Assembly: GCA_020622165.1 (NCBI GenBank)
Contig: JACNMN010000010.1
Span: forward strand, 1 to 64,000
Length of the DNA stretch: 64,000 nucleotides
Source of the DNA: Boseongicola sp. H5
Lineage (GTDB): Bacteria; Pseudomonadota; Alphaproteobacteria; Rhodobacterales; Rhodobacteraceae
Direction: 5' to 3'
Shown here: positions 28,411 to 36,461 of the stretch, in pieces
Layout: every line of letters begins with the position of its first letter
Numbering within the stretch: the first letter of the stretch is position 1
The notes under the pieces: model-generated
Database searches by the model: none
Seen by the model: only the letters and a program-made list of their open reading frames with translations
Told to the model about the DNA's origin: nothing
Translations under genes and position numbers: made by a program

Positions 28411-28560
28411 CGAAACTCTCCCCTGGATTGCACGTAAGAGATGGAAAGCGTAAGCGCAAAGCCCCGCGGGCGCCTAGCGATTTCTGGTGATCGGGAGGCG
28501 GTTGTCCTTTGCGCGACCGCCGCTTATCCATCTCGGGCGCAGCAATTGCCGGATAGAGCT

Positions 28561-29157
28561 ATGCCCAAACATCCCCCCCGTGCCTGGCAGCGCATGTTGT
28601 CGGGGCGCAGGCTGGACCTTCTGGATCCGACGCCGATGGATATCGAGATCGAGGATATCGCCCACGGGCTGGCCTTCGTTGCGCGCTGGAACGGGCAGAC
28701 AGCGGGGGATTATCCCTATTCGGTGGCCGAACATTCGCTTCTGGTGGAGGAAATCTACGGTCGGCTGGTGCCGGATGCACCGACGAAATGGCGGCTGGCG
28801 GCCCTGCTGCACGATGCGCCGGAATATGTCATCGGCGACATGATCTCGCCGGTGAAGGCGGCCGTGGGGCCGGATTACGGCGCGCTGGACGACCGGTTGT
28901 CGGCGGCGATCCACTTGCGGTTCGGGCTGCCCGGCCTGCTGCCGAAAACCGTCAAGGCAAAGATCAAGCGGGCCGACAAGATCTCGGCCTGGCTGGAAGC
29001 GACGCAACTGGCCGGTTTCGCCGAGGCGGAGGCCGACCGGTTCTTCGGGCATCCCCGGCCCGGCGTGACGAAGGGGCTGACCCTGCGCCTGCGCCCCCCG
29101 GCGGAGGCGCGCGCGGAATTCACCGCCCGCCATGCGGCCCTTCTGGCGGCGCTGTGA
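28561..29157 (+). CDS. HD-domain phosphohydrolase
   Basis: A 198-residue HD-superfamily protein related to YfbR-type 5'-nucleotidases and other metal-dependent nucleotide phosphohydrolases. The metal ligands are in place: His58 in SVAEHSLLV, His84-Asp85 in ALLHDAPEYVIGD and a later Asp in KRADKISAWLEA. The opening WQRMLSGRRLDLLDPTP with the DIEIEDIAHGLA segment matches the YfbR-like subgroup. ATG 28561 is chosen because the upstream extension of the frame is not family-like. The stop overlaps the next gene (GTGA). Confidence 0.82.
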   Translation: MPKHPPRAWQRMLSGRRLDLLDPTPMDIEIEDIAHGLAFVARWNGQTAGDYPYSVAEHSLLVEEIYGRLVPDAPTKWRLAALLHDAPEYVIGDMISPVKAAVGPDYGALDDRLSAAIHLRFGLPGLLPKTVKAKIKRADKISAWLEATQLAGFAEAEADRFFGHPRPGVTKGLTLRLRPPAEARAEFTARHAALLAAL

Positions 29158-29651
29158 CCGGCGATCTGCATGTCAGGCCCGCGCACGGGCTGGATGCGGG
29201 CGGAATGGCCGAGTTTCTTTGCCGGATCATCCGCATCGGCGGGACAACCGCGATGACCCGCCCGGTGACCGCCACAGATATGACGGACTGGATGTCGAGC
29301 GATCCCGACCGAAGCGCATGGCATGTGGCGGAGGACGGGCAGGGACGCATCCTGGGGTTTCAGCTCGTCGGGCCGGCTGACTATCTGCCTGCCGCCGCTG
29401 CGGATATCTCGACCTTCGTCGCCCCTCACAAGCAGGGGCTGGGGATCGGCTCCCGCCTGTTCCGCGCCACCGTACCGGCGGCCCGCCTGCTGGGATATGC
29501 ATGGATCAACGCCAATATCCGCACGGATAATGACAGCGGGCTCACCTACTACCAGAGCCGGGGCTTCCAGCCCTACGGGTCCATGACAGGGGTCCGGCTG
29601 GACGACGGGCAGGTGGTCGACAAGCAGCTGATGCGGTACGATCTGGACTGA
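29154..29651 (+). CDS. GNAT-family N-acetyltransferase
   Basis: A 165-residue acetyltransferase starting at GTG 29154, overlapping the HD-hydrolase stop by 4 bases. The fold is indicated by DLHVRPAHGLDAGGMAEF, then the acetyl-CoA motif ISTFVAPHKQGLGIGSRLF at about 83-101 and a C-terminal YYQSRGFQPYGSM. The substrate is unknown. It ends the HD-GNAT operon, and no terminator with a T-run follows on the plus strand. Confidence 0.8.
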   Translation: MTGDLHVRPAHGLDAGGMAEFLCRIIRIGGTTAMTRPVTATDMTDWMSSDPDRSAWHVAEDGQGRILGFQLVGPADYLPAAAADISTFVAPHKQGLGIGSRLFRATVPAARLLGYAWINANIRTDNDSGLTYYQSRGFQPYGSMTGVRLDDGQVVDKQLMRYDLD

Positions 29652-29679
29652 TCCCGGGCGCCATGAGACCGCTAAAAAA

Positions 29680-29718
29680 GGCCGGAAGGTTCGGAGCTTG
29701 CGCGTCGACCCTCCGGCC
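29680..29718 (-). terminator. Intrinsic terminator (minus strand) for the 55-residue gene
   Basis: GGCCGGAAGG (29680-29689) pairs with CCCTCCGGCC (29709-29718), ten pairs with one G-T wobble on the minus strand. Six Ts follow on that strand (plus-strand A6 at 29674-29679). It lies 64 bases after the stop of the minus-strand small gene. Confidence 0.65.
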
Positions 29719-29781
29719 AAGTGGGGCAGGCCGTTTCCGGCCAGCCACAGGGATGAGAGAGATGCCTGATGTAAGCAGGCC

Positions 29782-29949
29782 TCATAAAATACCGGTATCG
29801 CGCAGCCAGCGCCGCATGGAGCTTTGACGCGGATTCTGCCGGGCCGGGCGGCGGACCGGGCGTTCGTCCATCTGGCGCCAGTAGTCGGGCGGGTCCCAGT
29901 CATGCTGGCGGGCTGCAATTTTCAGGCTGTCGGAAAGGATGCGGAGCAT
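29782..29949 (-). CDS. 55-residue small basic protein
   Basis: A minus-strand ORF with an AAAGGA ribosome-binding site a few bases before ATG 29949. The peptide begins MLRILSDSLKIAARQHDWDP, is rich in Arg and Trp, and ends with RRWLRDTGIL. It is divergent from the GcvA-like regulator at 30046 and has a good terminator downstream, so it looks like an independent small gene, perhaps regulated by that LysR protein. I recognise no family for it. Confidence 0.5.
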   Translation of the reverse strand: MLRILSDSLKIAARQHDWDPPDYWRQMDERPVRRPARQNPRQSSMRRWLRDTGIL

Positions 29950-30045
29950 TGTCGATTTCCTTTGATATGATCTGTCCCGATACTACCGCGCTTGACCGAA
30001 GGCGGTGAGTCAGCAATAGCTTTCGTATGTAAGATGAGGTTACAT

Positions 30046-30945
30046 ATGGATTGGCGCGATATCCCGTCCCTCTCCGCGCTTCGGGCATTCGAGGCGGCCG
30101 CCCGGCTGGAAAACTACTCGGCTGCCGCACGCACGCTGAACGTGACCCATGCGGCCATTGCGCAGCATGTCCGCGCGCTTGAAACTCATTTCGGACAATC
30201 GCTGATCGAGCGGGAAGGCCGGCGCATGGTGCCCACGCCCGCGGGGCGCCGTCTTGCCACGGATCTGGCCAACGGGTTCGCCGAGATCGCGGCGGGTGTC
30301 CGCACCCTGACCGAGGCGCGCTGCGAAGGGCCGATCTCGCTGACGACGACGCGCAGCTTCGCGGAAAACTGGCTGATGCCGCGCCTGTCGGAGTTCTGGT
30401 CGGCGCGGCCCGATATTCCGATCACCATCTCGTCCGACGACCGGGTCCATGATCTCCGGCGGGAGGGGCATCATCTGGCGATCCGCTATGGGCGCGGCGT
30501 GTGGCCGGGCGTCGAGACGCGGTTCCTGAGCCGGGCGAACACCGTGGTGGTCGCGCATCCCGCGCTGGCCGCAAGACTGCCGGAAACCTATACCGCCGCC
30601 GCGCCGGAGGCGGTGCGGATGCTGGCCGATCTGCCCTGGGTCGTGGACACGAGTTTCGGGGAGCTATTCTCCTGGCTGACGGTGCAGGGTCTGGACCGCG
30701 CCGACATCTCGGCGACCGAGCTCAGTTCCAGCGCCCTTGCGCTTGCGGCATGCCGGGCCGGGGCCGGGGTCAACATGCAACCCTATGCGGTGGTGCAGAA
30801 GGATCTGGACGAAGGCCGGCTGGTGCTCCTGCTGGAGCAATGCGACACGGAACTGGGATATTATCTGGTGCAGCAGCCGGGCCCGTTGCCCGCGCGGGTC
30901 AAGGTGTTTGTGGACTGGCTGGTCCGATGCGCGGTGGACTGCTAG
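30046..30945 (+). CDS. LysR-family transcriptional regulator, GcvA-like
   Basis: A 299-residue LysR-type regulator. Start ATG 30046 gives the GcvA-type N-terminus MDWRDIPSLSALRAFEAAAR. The helix-turn-helix region (NYSAAARTLNVTHAAIAQHV) and effector domain (FAENWLMPRLSEFWSARPDI) fit this subgroup. It is divergent from the 55-residue gene, its most likely immediate target. The gene's TAG stop overlaps the TAG of the convergent lipoprotein gene in the shared palindrome CTAG at 30942-30945. Confidence 0.85.
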   Translation: MDWRDIPSLSALRAFEAAARLENYSAAARTLNVTHAAIAQHVRALETHFGQSLIEREGRRMVPTPAGRRLATDLANGFAEIAAGVRTLTEARCEGPISLTTTRSFAENWLMPRLSEFWSARPDIPITISSDDRVHDLRREGHHLAIRYGRGVWPGVETRFLSRANTVVVAHPALAARLPETYTAAAPEAVRMLADLPWVVDTSFGELFSWLTVQGLDRADISATELSSSALALAACRAGAGVNMQPYAVVQKDLDEGRLVLLLEQCDTELGYYLVQQPGPLPARVKVFVDWLVRCAVDC

Positions 30946-31454
30946 CGCTGGAAACAGGTCGCCCCGGCCCAGATCATGCGCACCTCCGAGCCGCGCTCGT
31001 CCAGAATGCCGAAGATCCCGCCCGCGCGAAACCCGGTGCCCAGCGAGGTCTCGGAGAAATCCGCGCCCGGCAGGTCCGCGCGCGCCATGCCGGCGAAGAT
31101 CCCTTGCGGCGTGCTCAGGTCCGGGCCTGTCATCGTCCAGCCGCGAAAATCGCCGTCGAGGAAGTTCAGCGTCAGCCCGTTCTGCCAGCGCGCAGCCGTC
31201 ACCGGCCCCGGGCCGCACTCCGTCTGCCGGGCGATCTCGACTGGGGCCGCGCCCTGAAGGCGGGTCATCGTTTCGATCACGCCATCCTGCGCCCGGCCGA
31301 AATCGATCCGGAGCGGCGTGCCCGACGGCTGTACGCCGCCCTCATCGAGGGTGACGCTTCTTGGGGTGGGGGTGGTGGCGGCACGTTCCGGGATCCCCCC
31401 GGGCGCGCAGGCCGTCAGCGCAAGACCGGCCGCGGCCAGCCCGATACGGATCAC
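30942..31454 (-). CDS. Lipoprotein of unknown function downstream of regA
   Basis: A 170-residue lipoprotein starting at GTG 31454, which overlaps the regA stop by 4 bases. The signal (VIRIGLAAAGLALTACAPGG) ends in the lipobox LTAC. The mature part has Asp/Gly-rich segments such as LNFLDGDFRGWTM and EVRMIWAGATC, suggesting a small beta-rich periplasmic domain. I recognise no named family. Coupling to regA suggests coregulation with the redox locus, where R. capsulatus carries hvrA instead. Confidence 0.7.
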   Translation of the reverse strand: MIRIGLAAAGLALTACAPGGIPERAATTPTPRSVTLDEGGVQPSGTPLRIDFGRAQDGVIETMTRLQGAAPVEIARQTECGPGPVTAARWQNGLTLNFLDGDFRGWTMTGPDLSTPQGIFAGMARADLPGADFSETSLGTGFRAGGIFGILDERGSEVRMIWAGATCFQR

Positions 31455-32008
31455 CGTGGCGACCGTTTGGCGAGGATGCGCTGCAAGGTCCGGCGGTGCA
31501 TGTTCAGCCGCCGTGCGGTCTCGCTGACATTGCGGTCGCAAAGCTCGTACACGCGCTGGATATGTTCCCATCGCACCCGGTCGGCGGACATCGGGTTTTC
31601 CGGCGGCGGCGGCATCTCTTCCTCTGCCGCCAGCAATGCGGCGGTGATGTCGTTGGCATCGGCGGGTTTGGACAGGTAATCCGTCGCCCCGATTTTCACC
31701 GCGGCCACGGCGGTGGCGATGGCGCCATAGCCCGTCAGCACCACGATCCGGCTGTCGGGGCGCTTTTCACGCAGGGTTTCGACCACATCCAGCCCGTTGC
31801 CGTCTTCCAGCCGCAGGTCGATGACGGCATAGGCCGGGGGCCGGGCCGTCGCGATGGCGATCCCGGCGGCCACGGACCCGGCCGCTTCGACATCGAAGCC
31901 GCGTTTTTCCATGGCGCGCTGCAGACGTCTCAGAAACGGTTCGTCATCATCCACGAGAAGCAGGGATTTATCCGGCCCTATATCGCGTAGCGTCCGTTCC
32001 TGGGACAT
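31451..32008 (-). CDS. regA: RegA/PrrA/ActR response regulator
   Basis: A 185-residue response regulator of the RegA family, the global redox regulator of alphaproteobacteria. The receiver domain has the acidic pocket at Asp20-22 (LLLVDDDEP), phosphoacceptor Asp64 (AVIDLRLEDGNG), Thr in VVLTGYG and Lys in YLSKPAD. A PPPPE linker leads to a Fis-type helix-turn-helix (ETARRLNMHRRTLQRILAKR) at about 160-182, which is nearly invariant in this family. It lies downstream of senC on the minus strand, with regB divergent, the standard regB-senC-regA architecture. Confidence 0.96.
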   Translation of the reverse strand: MSQERTLRDIGPDKSLLLVDDDEPFLRRLQRAMEKRGFDVEAAGSVAAGIAIATARPPAYAVIDLRLEDGNGLDVVETLREKRPDSRIVVLTGYGAIATAVAAVKIGATDYLSKPADANDITAALLAAEEEMPPPPENPMSADRVRWEHIQRVYELCDRNVSETARRLNMHRRTLQRILAKRSPR

Positions 32009-32077
32009 GCAAGTTCCTCCGGTTCTTCAACAATTCAACCTACATAGGCGTAATCGTCGGGACAGGTCAATTTGTGG

Positions 32078-32716
32078 CTACGAGCGGGCCTCGATGAAAC
32101 ATTCGACCTGTTCGGCCATCTGCGCCGGCGACATTTCCCTGCGGAAGAACTCCACGAACCCGTCCTCGGGCATCACCAGATAGGTGAAGGTGGAATGATC
32201 GACCAGATAAAACTCGTCCGACGTGTCATGGAGCCGGTAATATGTGCGGTAGGCGCGGGAGGCGGCATCGGTCTGTTCCGGCGTGCCGGTCAGACCGATC
32301 ATGTCGGGATGGATGTTGGCGGTGAAGGCCTCCACCACTTCGGGCGTGTCCCGGCCCGGATCGACGCTGATGAAGACCGGGGTCACGGAATGACCCTGTT
32401 CACTCAGGATATCGACCGCTTCGGCATTCCGGACCGTGTCCAGCGGGCAGACATCGGGGCAGAAGGTATAACCGAAATAGATCAGCGTGGGTTCGGTTAT
32501 GATGTCGGCATCCGTCACGGTCTCGCCGGTTTCGCTGACCAGTTCGAACGGGCCGCCGATACTGCCCGCGCCGCCGGCGATCTGCGAACTGCGGCATTGC
32601 GCATAAGGGTCGGCATCGGCAAGCTGCTGCCCGCGGCCCATATAGATGACCACCGCGATGGCGGCCAGCATGGCCACGATCAGCGTGACCGCGCTGATGG
32701 CGTAAACTCGAGTCAT
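32078..32716 (-). CDS. senC: SenC/PrrC SCO-family copper-binding protein
   Basis: A 212-residue membrane-anchored thioredoxin-fold protein of the Sco1/SenC family, which delivers copper to cytochrome oxidase and modulates RegB signalling. A single N-terminal membrane segment spans about 5-25. Copper ligands are Cys86 and Cys90 (YTFCPDVCPLD) and a late His in LVDHSTFTYLV. ATG 32716 has a strong GGAGGT ribosome-binding site just upstream, and a TTG five codons earlier is rejected. It lies between divergent regB and downstream regA, as in Rhodobacter. Confidence 0.94.
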   Translation of the reverse strand: MTRVYAISAVTLIVAMLAAIAVVIYMGRGQQLADADPYAQCRSSQIAGGAGSIGGPFELVSETGETVTDADIITEPTLIYFGYTFCPDVCPLDTVRNAEAVDILSEQGHSVTPVFISVDPGRDTPEVVEAFTANIHPDMIGLTGTPEQTDAASRAYRTYYRLHDTSDEFYLVDHSTFTYLVMPEDGFVEFFRREMSPAQMAEQVECFIEARS

Positions 32717-32791
32717 CGCGACCTCCCGCAACGTTGTGCTGTTTGTTGAACACTTAAGACCAAGCGACTATCAATTCACGATCCTGTACCT

Positions 32792-34219
32792 GTGACAGAA
32801 AGCCCCGCTCGTCCGATGGCCTCACTCCCCGATCCGTCAATCACGCTCGTCACCCGGGATGCGCCCAGCGACTGGGTGCGTCTGCGCACGCTCTTGGTGC
32901 TGCGTTGGCTGGCGATCCTTGGGCAGACGATCACCGTGGTCGTGGTCAGCCTCTATCTGGGCCTCAGGGTCGAACTGGGCCTGTGTTTCCTGGCCATCGG
33001 CGCGGGGGTCATCTCGAACCTGATCGCGATGACGATCTTCCCGGAGAACCAGCGCCTCAGCGACCGCGACGCGATGCTGACGCTGCTGTTCGATCTGACG
33101 CAGCTGTCGTTCCTGCTGTTCCTGACCGGGGGGCTGAACAACCCGTTCGCCTTGCTGATCCTCGCGCCGGTCACCATCTCGGCCACGGCGCTGACCCTGC
33201 GCTCCACCCTTTTTCTGGGCGCCGTGGCGATATTGATGATCTCGCTTCTGGCGTATTTCCACATTCCGCTGGCGACGGTTGATGGCTCGGTTCTGGAACT
33301 GCCCGATCTCTTCGTGCTGGGGTTCTGGCTTGCGATCGTGATCGGGATCATCTTCCTGTCGGCATATGCCCGCCGCGTCACCCGCGAAACCCATTCGATG
33401 AGCCAGGCGCTGATGGCCACGCAGATGGCTCTGGCGCGGGAACAGAAACTGACCGATCTGGGCGGTGTCGTGGCCGCCGCCGCCCATGAACTGGGAACCC
33501 CGCTTGCAACAATCAAGCTGGTTTCCACCGAACTGGTGGAGGAGCTGGCGGACAGGCCCGAGCTGCTGGAGGATGTGGCCCTGATCCGGGATCAGGCGGA
33601 CCGGTGCCGCGATATCCTGCGCTCCATGGGGCGCGCCGGTAAGGATGACGTTCACATGCGCAGCGCGCCCCTTGGCGCCGTGGTGCGCGAGGCGGCGGAG
33701 CCCCATGCGGATCGCGGTACGGAGATCCATTACGATTTCCAGCCCACCGGCGACATGTCCGCCGCCCAGCCGATCATCCGCCGCAAGCCCGAGATCATCC
33801 ACGGCCTGCGCAATCTGGTGCAGAACGCCGTCGATTTCGCCGATGGCCGGGTCTGGATCGAGGGACGCTGGGGCAGCGGGACGATCCGGTTGCGGATGGT
33901 CGATGACGGGGCCGGGTTCCCCCCCGATCTGCTGGGGCGTCTGGGCGACCCGTTCCTGCGCGGCCGCTCCCGGCCCGAGCACGACCCGCGACCGGGCTAC
34001 GAGGGGATGGGCCTTGGCCTGTTCATCGCCAAGACGCTTCTGGAGCGCTCCGGCGCCACGGTGCAGTTCATGAATGCGTCCGATCCGTTCCTGGCGGCCG
34101 AGGACAAGGGTGAAAAACGCGGCGCGATCGTGGAGGTCAGCTGGCCCTATGAGGCGATCGGCCTGCTGGCGGACGAAGCCAGCAAGCCGCTTGGCGAGAA
34201 CCAACCCATTCCCGTTTAA
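32792..34219 (+). CDS. regB: RegB/PrrB redox-sensing histidine kinase
   Basis: A 475-residue sensor kinase. Six hydrophobic segments fill about residues 32-195. The ubiquinone-interacting heptapeptide GGLNNPF is at 113-119. The H-box AAAAHELGTPLATI puts the phosphorylated His at 232. The redox-active Cys of the RegB family is present as Cys272 in QADRCRDILRSMG. The N box (LRNLVQNAVDFA) and the GMGLGLFIAKTLLERSG box complete the kinase domain. The start may be GTG 32792 or the ATG at 32816. It controls RegA in response to respiratory redox state. Confidence 0.96.
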   Translation: MTESPARPMASLPDPSITLVTRDAPSDWVRLRTLLVLRWLAILGQTITVVVVSLYLGLRVELGLCFLAIGAGVISNLIAMTIFPENQRLSDRDAMLTLLFDLTQLSFLLFLTGGLNNPFALLILAPVTISATALTLRSTLFLGAVAILMISLLAYFHIPLATVDGSVLELPDLFVLGFWLAIVIGIIFLSAYARRVTRETHSMSQALMATQMALAREQKLTDLGGVVAAAAHELGTPLATIKLVSTELVEELADRPELLEDVALIRDQADRCRDILRSMGRAGKDDVHMRSAPLGAVVREAAEPHADRGTEIHYDFQPTGDMSAAQPIIRRKPEIIHGLRNLVQNAVDFADGRVWIEGRWGSGTIRLRMVDDGAGFPPDLLGRLGDPFLRGRSRPEHDPRPGYEGMGLGLFIAKTLLERSGATVQFMNASDPFLAAEDKGEKRGAIVEVSWPYEAIGLLADEASKPLGENQPIPV

Positions 34220-34258
34220 CTGATCATTAATGCTTCTGCCGTTTGGTGCTTGGCGAAT

Positions 34259-35875
34259 ATGTCCCCCAGGCTCTGGAGCGTCGTCTTGCCCGATACCGCC
34301 GTGATTGTGCTTCTCGTGGTCGTAAGCGTGGCGGCGGCCTCCTGTGCCATGATTCTCAGCCAATGGCTCCTGCGCCGGCGCGGCGCGGCTTCGGCGCAGC
34401 AGTTCTGGCAGGCGCTGGACATGCCGCGCAGATATGTGTTCCGCGAAGGGTATCTGATCTCCGATCCAGAGGAGGACGAGTGCTTCATCGCCGACCCTGA
34501 GGACCGGGCCGCCGCCTGGGCCGGGCTTGTGGAGGGGCTGACCCCGCTCAACGAGGGCATTCCCGACGCGATGCAGGCATTGCGGCACCGGGGCGAGGGT
34601 TTCGTGCTGATCGGCTATCTGGGCAGCGACGCGATCTCGGTCGCGGGCAGGACCGAGGGTGAGACGCTTTGCATCACGGTCGCCACGGCGCAGGAGGGAA
34701 AGGCGCGTCAGGCGATCCACAAGGGCAGTCTGGACGGTCTGCAGGCCGAACTGAAAGGCCTGCGCGCGGCGCTTGATTTCCTGCCCGTGCCGATGTGGCG
34801 GGAGGGGCCGGATGCGCAGATCACCTGGGCCAATGCTGCCTATTTCAGGCTGGTCCGGCGCTCTGCGGAGCTGGACGGGCCGCTGGTCTGGCCGATCCGC
34901 AGGCTGTTCGCCGATCAGCTTGATCCGCCGCCCGATCCCGGCAGCTTCCGGCGCTGCCAGCTCGACATTCCCGATCAGCAGGACCCCAGCTGGTACGATG
35001 TCTCGATGACGCCGGAGGAGGATGGCGGAACGCTTTACGCGGCCCGGTCGATCGACCGGCTGGTGGCGGCGGAAACCGGGCTTCGCAACTTCGTGCAGAC
35101 CCTGTCCAAGACCTTCGCGCATCTGCCCATCGGTCTGGCGATTTTCGACAAGCGGCGGGAACTGGTGCTGTTCAACCCGGCCCTGCTGACGCTCTCGACG
35201 CTTGACCCGGAATGGCTGTCCTCCCGGCCCAGCCTGTTCGCGTTCCTCGACCAGTTACGCGAACGCCAGCGGATGCCCGAGCCCAAGAATTACAAGGCAT
35301 GGCGGGCCAGCCTGTCGCGGCTGGAACAGGCCGCGCAGGACGGCAGCTATCAGGAGCTGTGGACGCTGCCCACCGGGCAGACCTACCGGGTGATCGGCCG
35401 CCCGCATCCCGACGGGGCGGTGGCCTTCATGTTCGAGGATATCAGCTCCGAGGTTTCGCTGACCCGGCAGTTCCGCGCGGATCTGGACCTCTATCAGGCG
35501 GTGCTGGACGAGGGGGAGGCGGCGCTTGCGGTATTCTCCAAGGATGGCCAGCTGATCCTCAGCAACGATGCCTATGCGCGGCTCTGGGGGACCGACCCGC
35601 GCGAAATGCTGGGCACGATGGGTCTGGTGGAGGCGACGCGCCAGTGGCAGGAGGCGACCCGGCCCGCGCCGGTCTGGGGCGATATTCGCGCCTTCGCCAG
35701 TCAGGAGGCCGAACGCGCGGCATGGTCCGACGACATCGTGATGGCCGACGGCCGGGCGCTGGAATGCCGGGTCGCGCCGCTGAAGGGCGGGGCGATGATG
35801 GTGAGTTTCGTGCGCTTGTCCAAAACCACCGAGAAGCTCGAACGGCTGCGCGAGGTGGCGGGCGGGCAGGACTGA
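34259..35875 (+). CDS. Membrane-anchored multi-PAS protein without a kinase domain
   Basis: A 538-residue protein. One N-terminal membrane segment (about 10-33) precedes PAS-like modules: around residues 165-260 (LDFLPVPMWREGPDAQITWANAAYF), 290-400 (LPIGLAIFDKRRELVLFNPALLTL) and 420-520 (EAALAVFSKDGQLILSNDAYARLWG). It ends soon after the last PAS (VSFVRLSKTTEKLERLREVA), exactly where a histidine kinase would begin, so it looks like a kinase input stub. It is 39 bases downstream of regB on the same strand, and tsaE follows. It may act as an accessory redox or ligand sensor. ATG 34259 is preferred over TTG 34250. Confidence 0.75.
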   Translation: MSPRLWSVVLPDTAVIVLLVVVSVAAASCAMILSQWLLRRRGAASAQQFWQALDMPRRYVFREGYLISDPEEDECFIADPEDRAAAWAGLVEGLTPLNEGIPDAMQALRHRGEGFVLIGYLGSDAISVAGRTEGETLCITVATAQEGKARQAIHKGSLDGLQAELKGLRAALDFLPVPMWREGPDAQITWANAAYFRLVRRSAELDGPLVWPIRRLFADQLDPPPDPGSFRRCQLDIPDQQDPSWYDVSMTPEEDGGTLYAARSIDRLVAAETGLRNFVQTLSKTFAHLPIGLAIFDKRRELVLFNPALLTLSTLDPEWLSSRPSLFAFLDQLRERQRMPEPKNYKAWRASLSRLEQAAQDGSYQELWTLPTGQTYRVIGRPHPDGAVAFMFEDISSEVSLTRQFRADLDLYQAVLDEGEAALAVFSKDGQLILSNDAYARLWGTDPREMLGTMGLVEATRQWQEATRPAPVWGDIRAFASQEAERAAWSDDIVMADGRALECRVAPLKGGAMMVSFVRLSKTTEKLERLREVAGGQD

Positions 35876-35939
35876 TCCCGGCCCATCTTGTGCAAGGTTG
35901 CGGTTGCGGGCCGCCGGGCCATGGCTAAACTCGCCGCAA

Positions 35940-36461
35940 ATGTCCGACACCGCCGCCCGTTCCCCCGAATTGCCCTGCCTGGCCCGATGGGTCAGCACCT
36001 CCCCCGAGGCGACGGCCGCCATGGCGGCGCGGATCGGGGCGGAGCTTCGTGCCGGAGACGTGATCTTGCTGGCGGGTGATCTTGGCAGCGGCAAGACGCA
36101 TTTCGCCCGCGCCCTGATCCAGAGCCGTCAGGCGGAGCACGGAACGGCAGAGGATGTCCCCTCCCCCAGCTTCACGCTGGTTCAGACCTATCAGGCCGGC
36201 GATCTGGAGATCTGGCATTGCGATCTCTACCGTCTGACCGGTGCCGATGACGCGCTGGAGCTTGGGCTGGAGGAGGCGTTTTCCGATGCGCTTTGCCTCA
36301 TCGAATGGCCCGACAGGCTGGCCGGGCGCTGGCCAGAGGGCGCGGCCTGGCTTGTCTTTTCGCATGATCCCGAAACGCCTGACCGTCGCGGGATCGCCCT
36401 GTACATGGCCGATGATACCGCGCTTGCCGCCCGTCTTGCCCGCTGTCTGGAGGCGGGATGA
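35940..36461 (+). CDS. tsaE: tRNA threonylcarbamoyladenosine biosynthesis ATPase TsaE
   Basis: A 173-residue P-loop ATPase that supports TsaB-TsaD in t6A37 tRNA modification. Walker A is GDLGSGKTHFAR. The conserved VPSPSFTLVQTY switch, the HCDLYRL segment and LIEWPDRL (the E-W motif of the family) are present. Start ATG 35940 (MSDTAARSPELP) gives the expected length. It overlaps amgK by 4 bases. Confidence 0.94.
   Translation: MSDTAARSPELPCLARWVSTSPEATAAMAARIGAELRAGDVILLAGDLGSGKTHFARALIQSRQAEHGTAEDVPSPSFTLVQTYQAGDLEIWHCDLYRLTGADDALELGLEEAFSDALCLIEWPDRLAGRWPEGAAWLVFSHDPETPDRRGIALYMADDTALAARLARCLEAG

Noticed and set aside
32837..35122. A 761-codon minus-strand frame opposite regB and the PAS gene, and similar long antisense frames opposite addA and kpsE
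   Set aside because: Composition is His/Gln/Arg-rich as expected for shadows of high-GC genes, and the plus-strand genes have full sets of conserved motifs.
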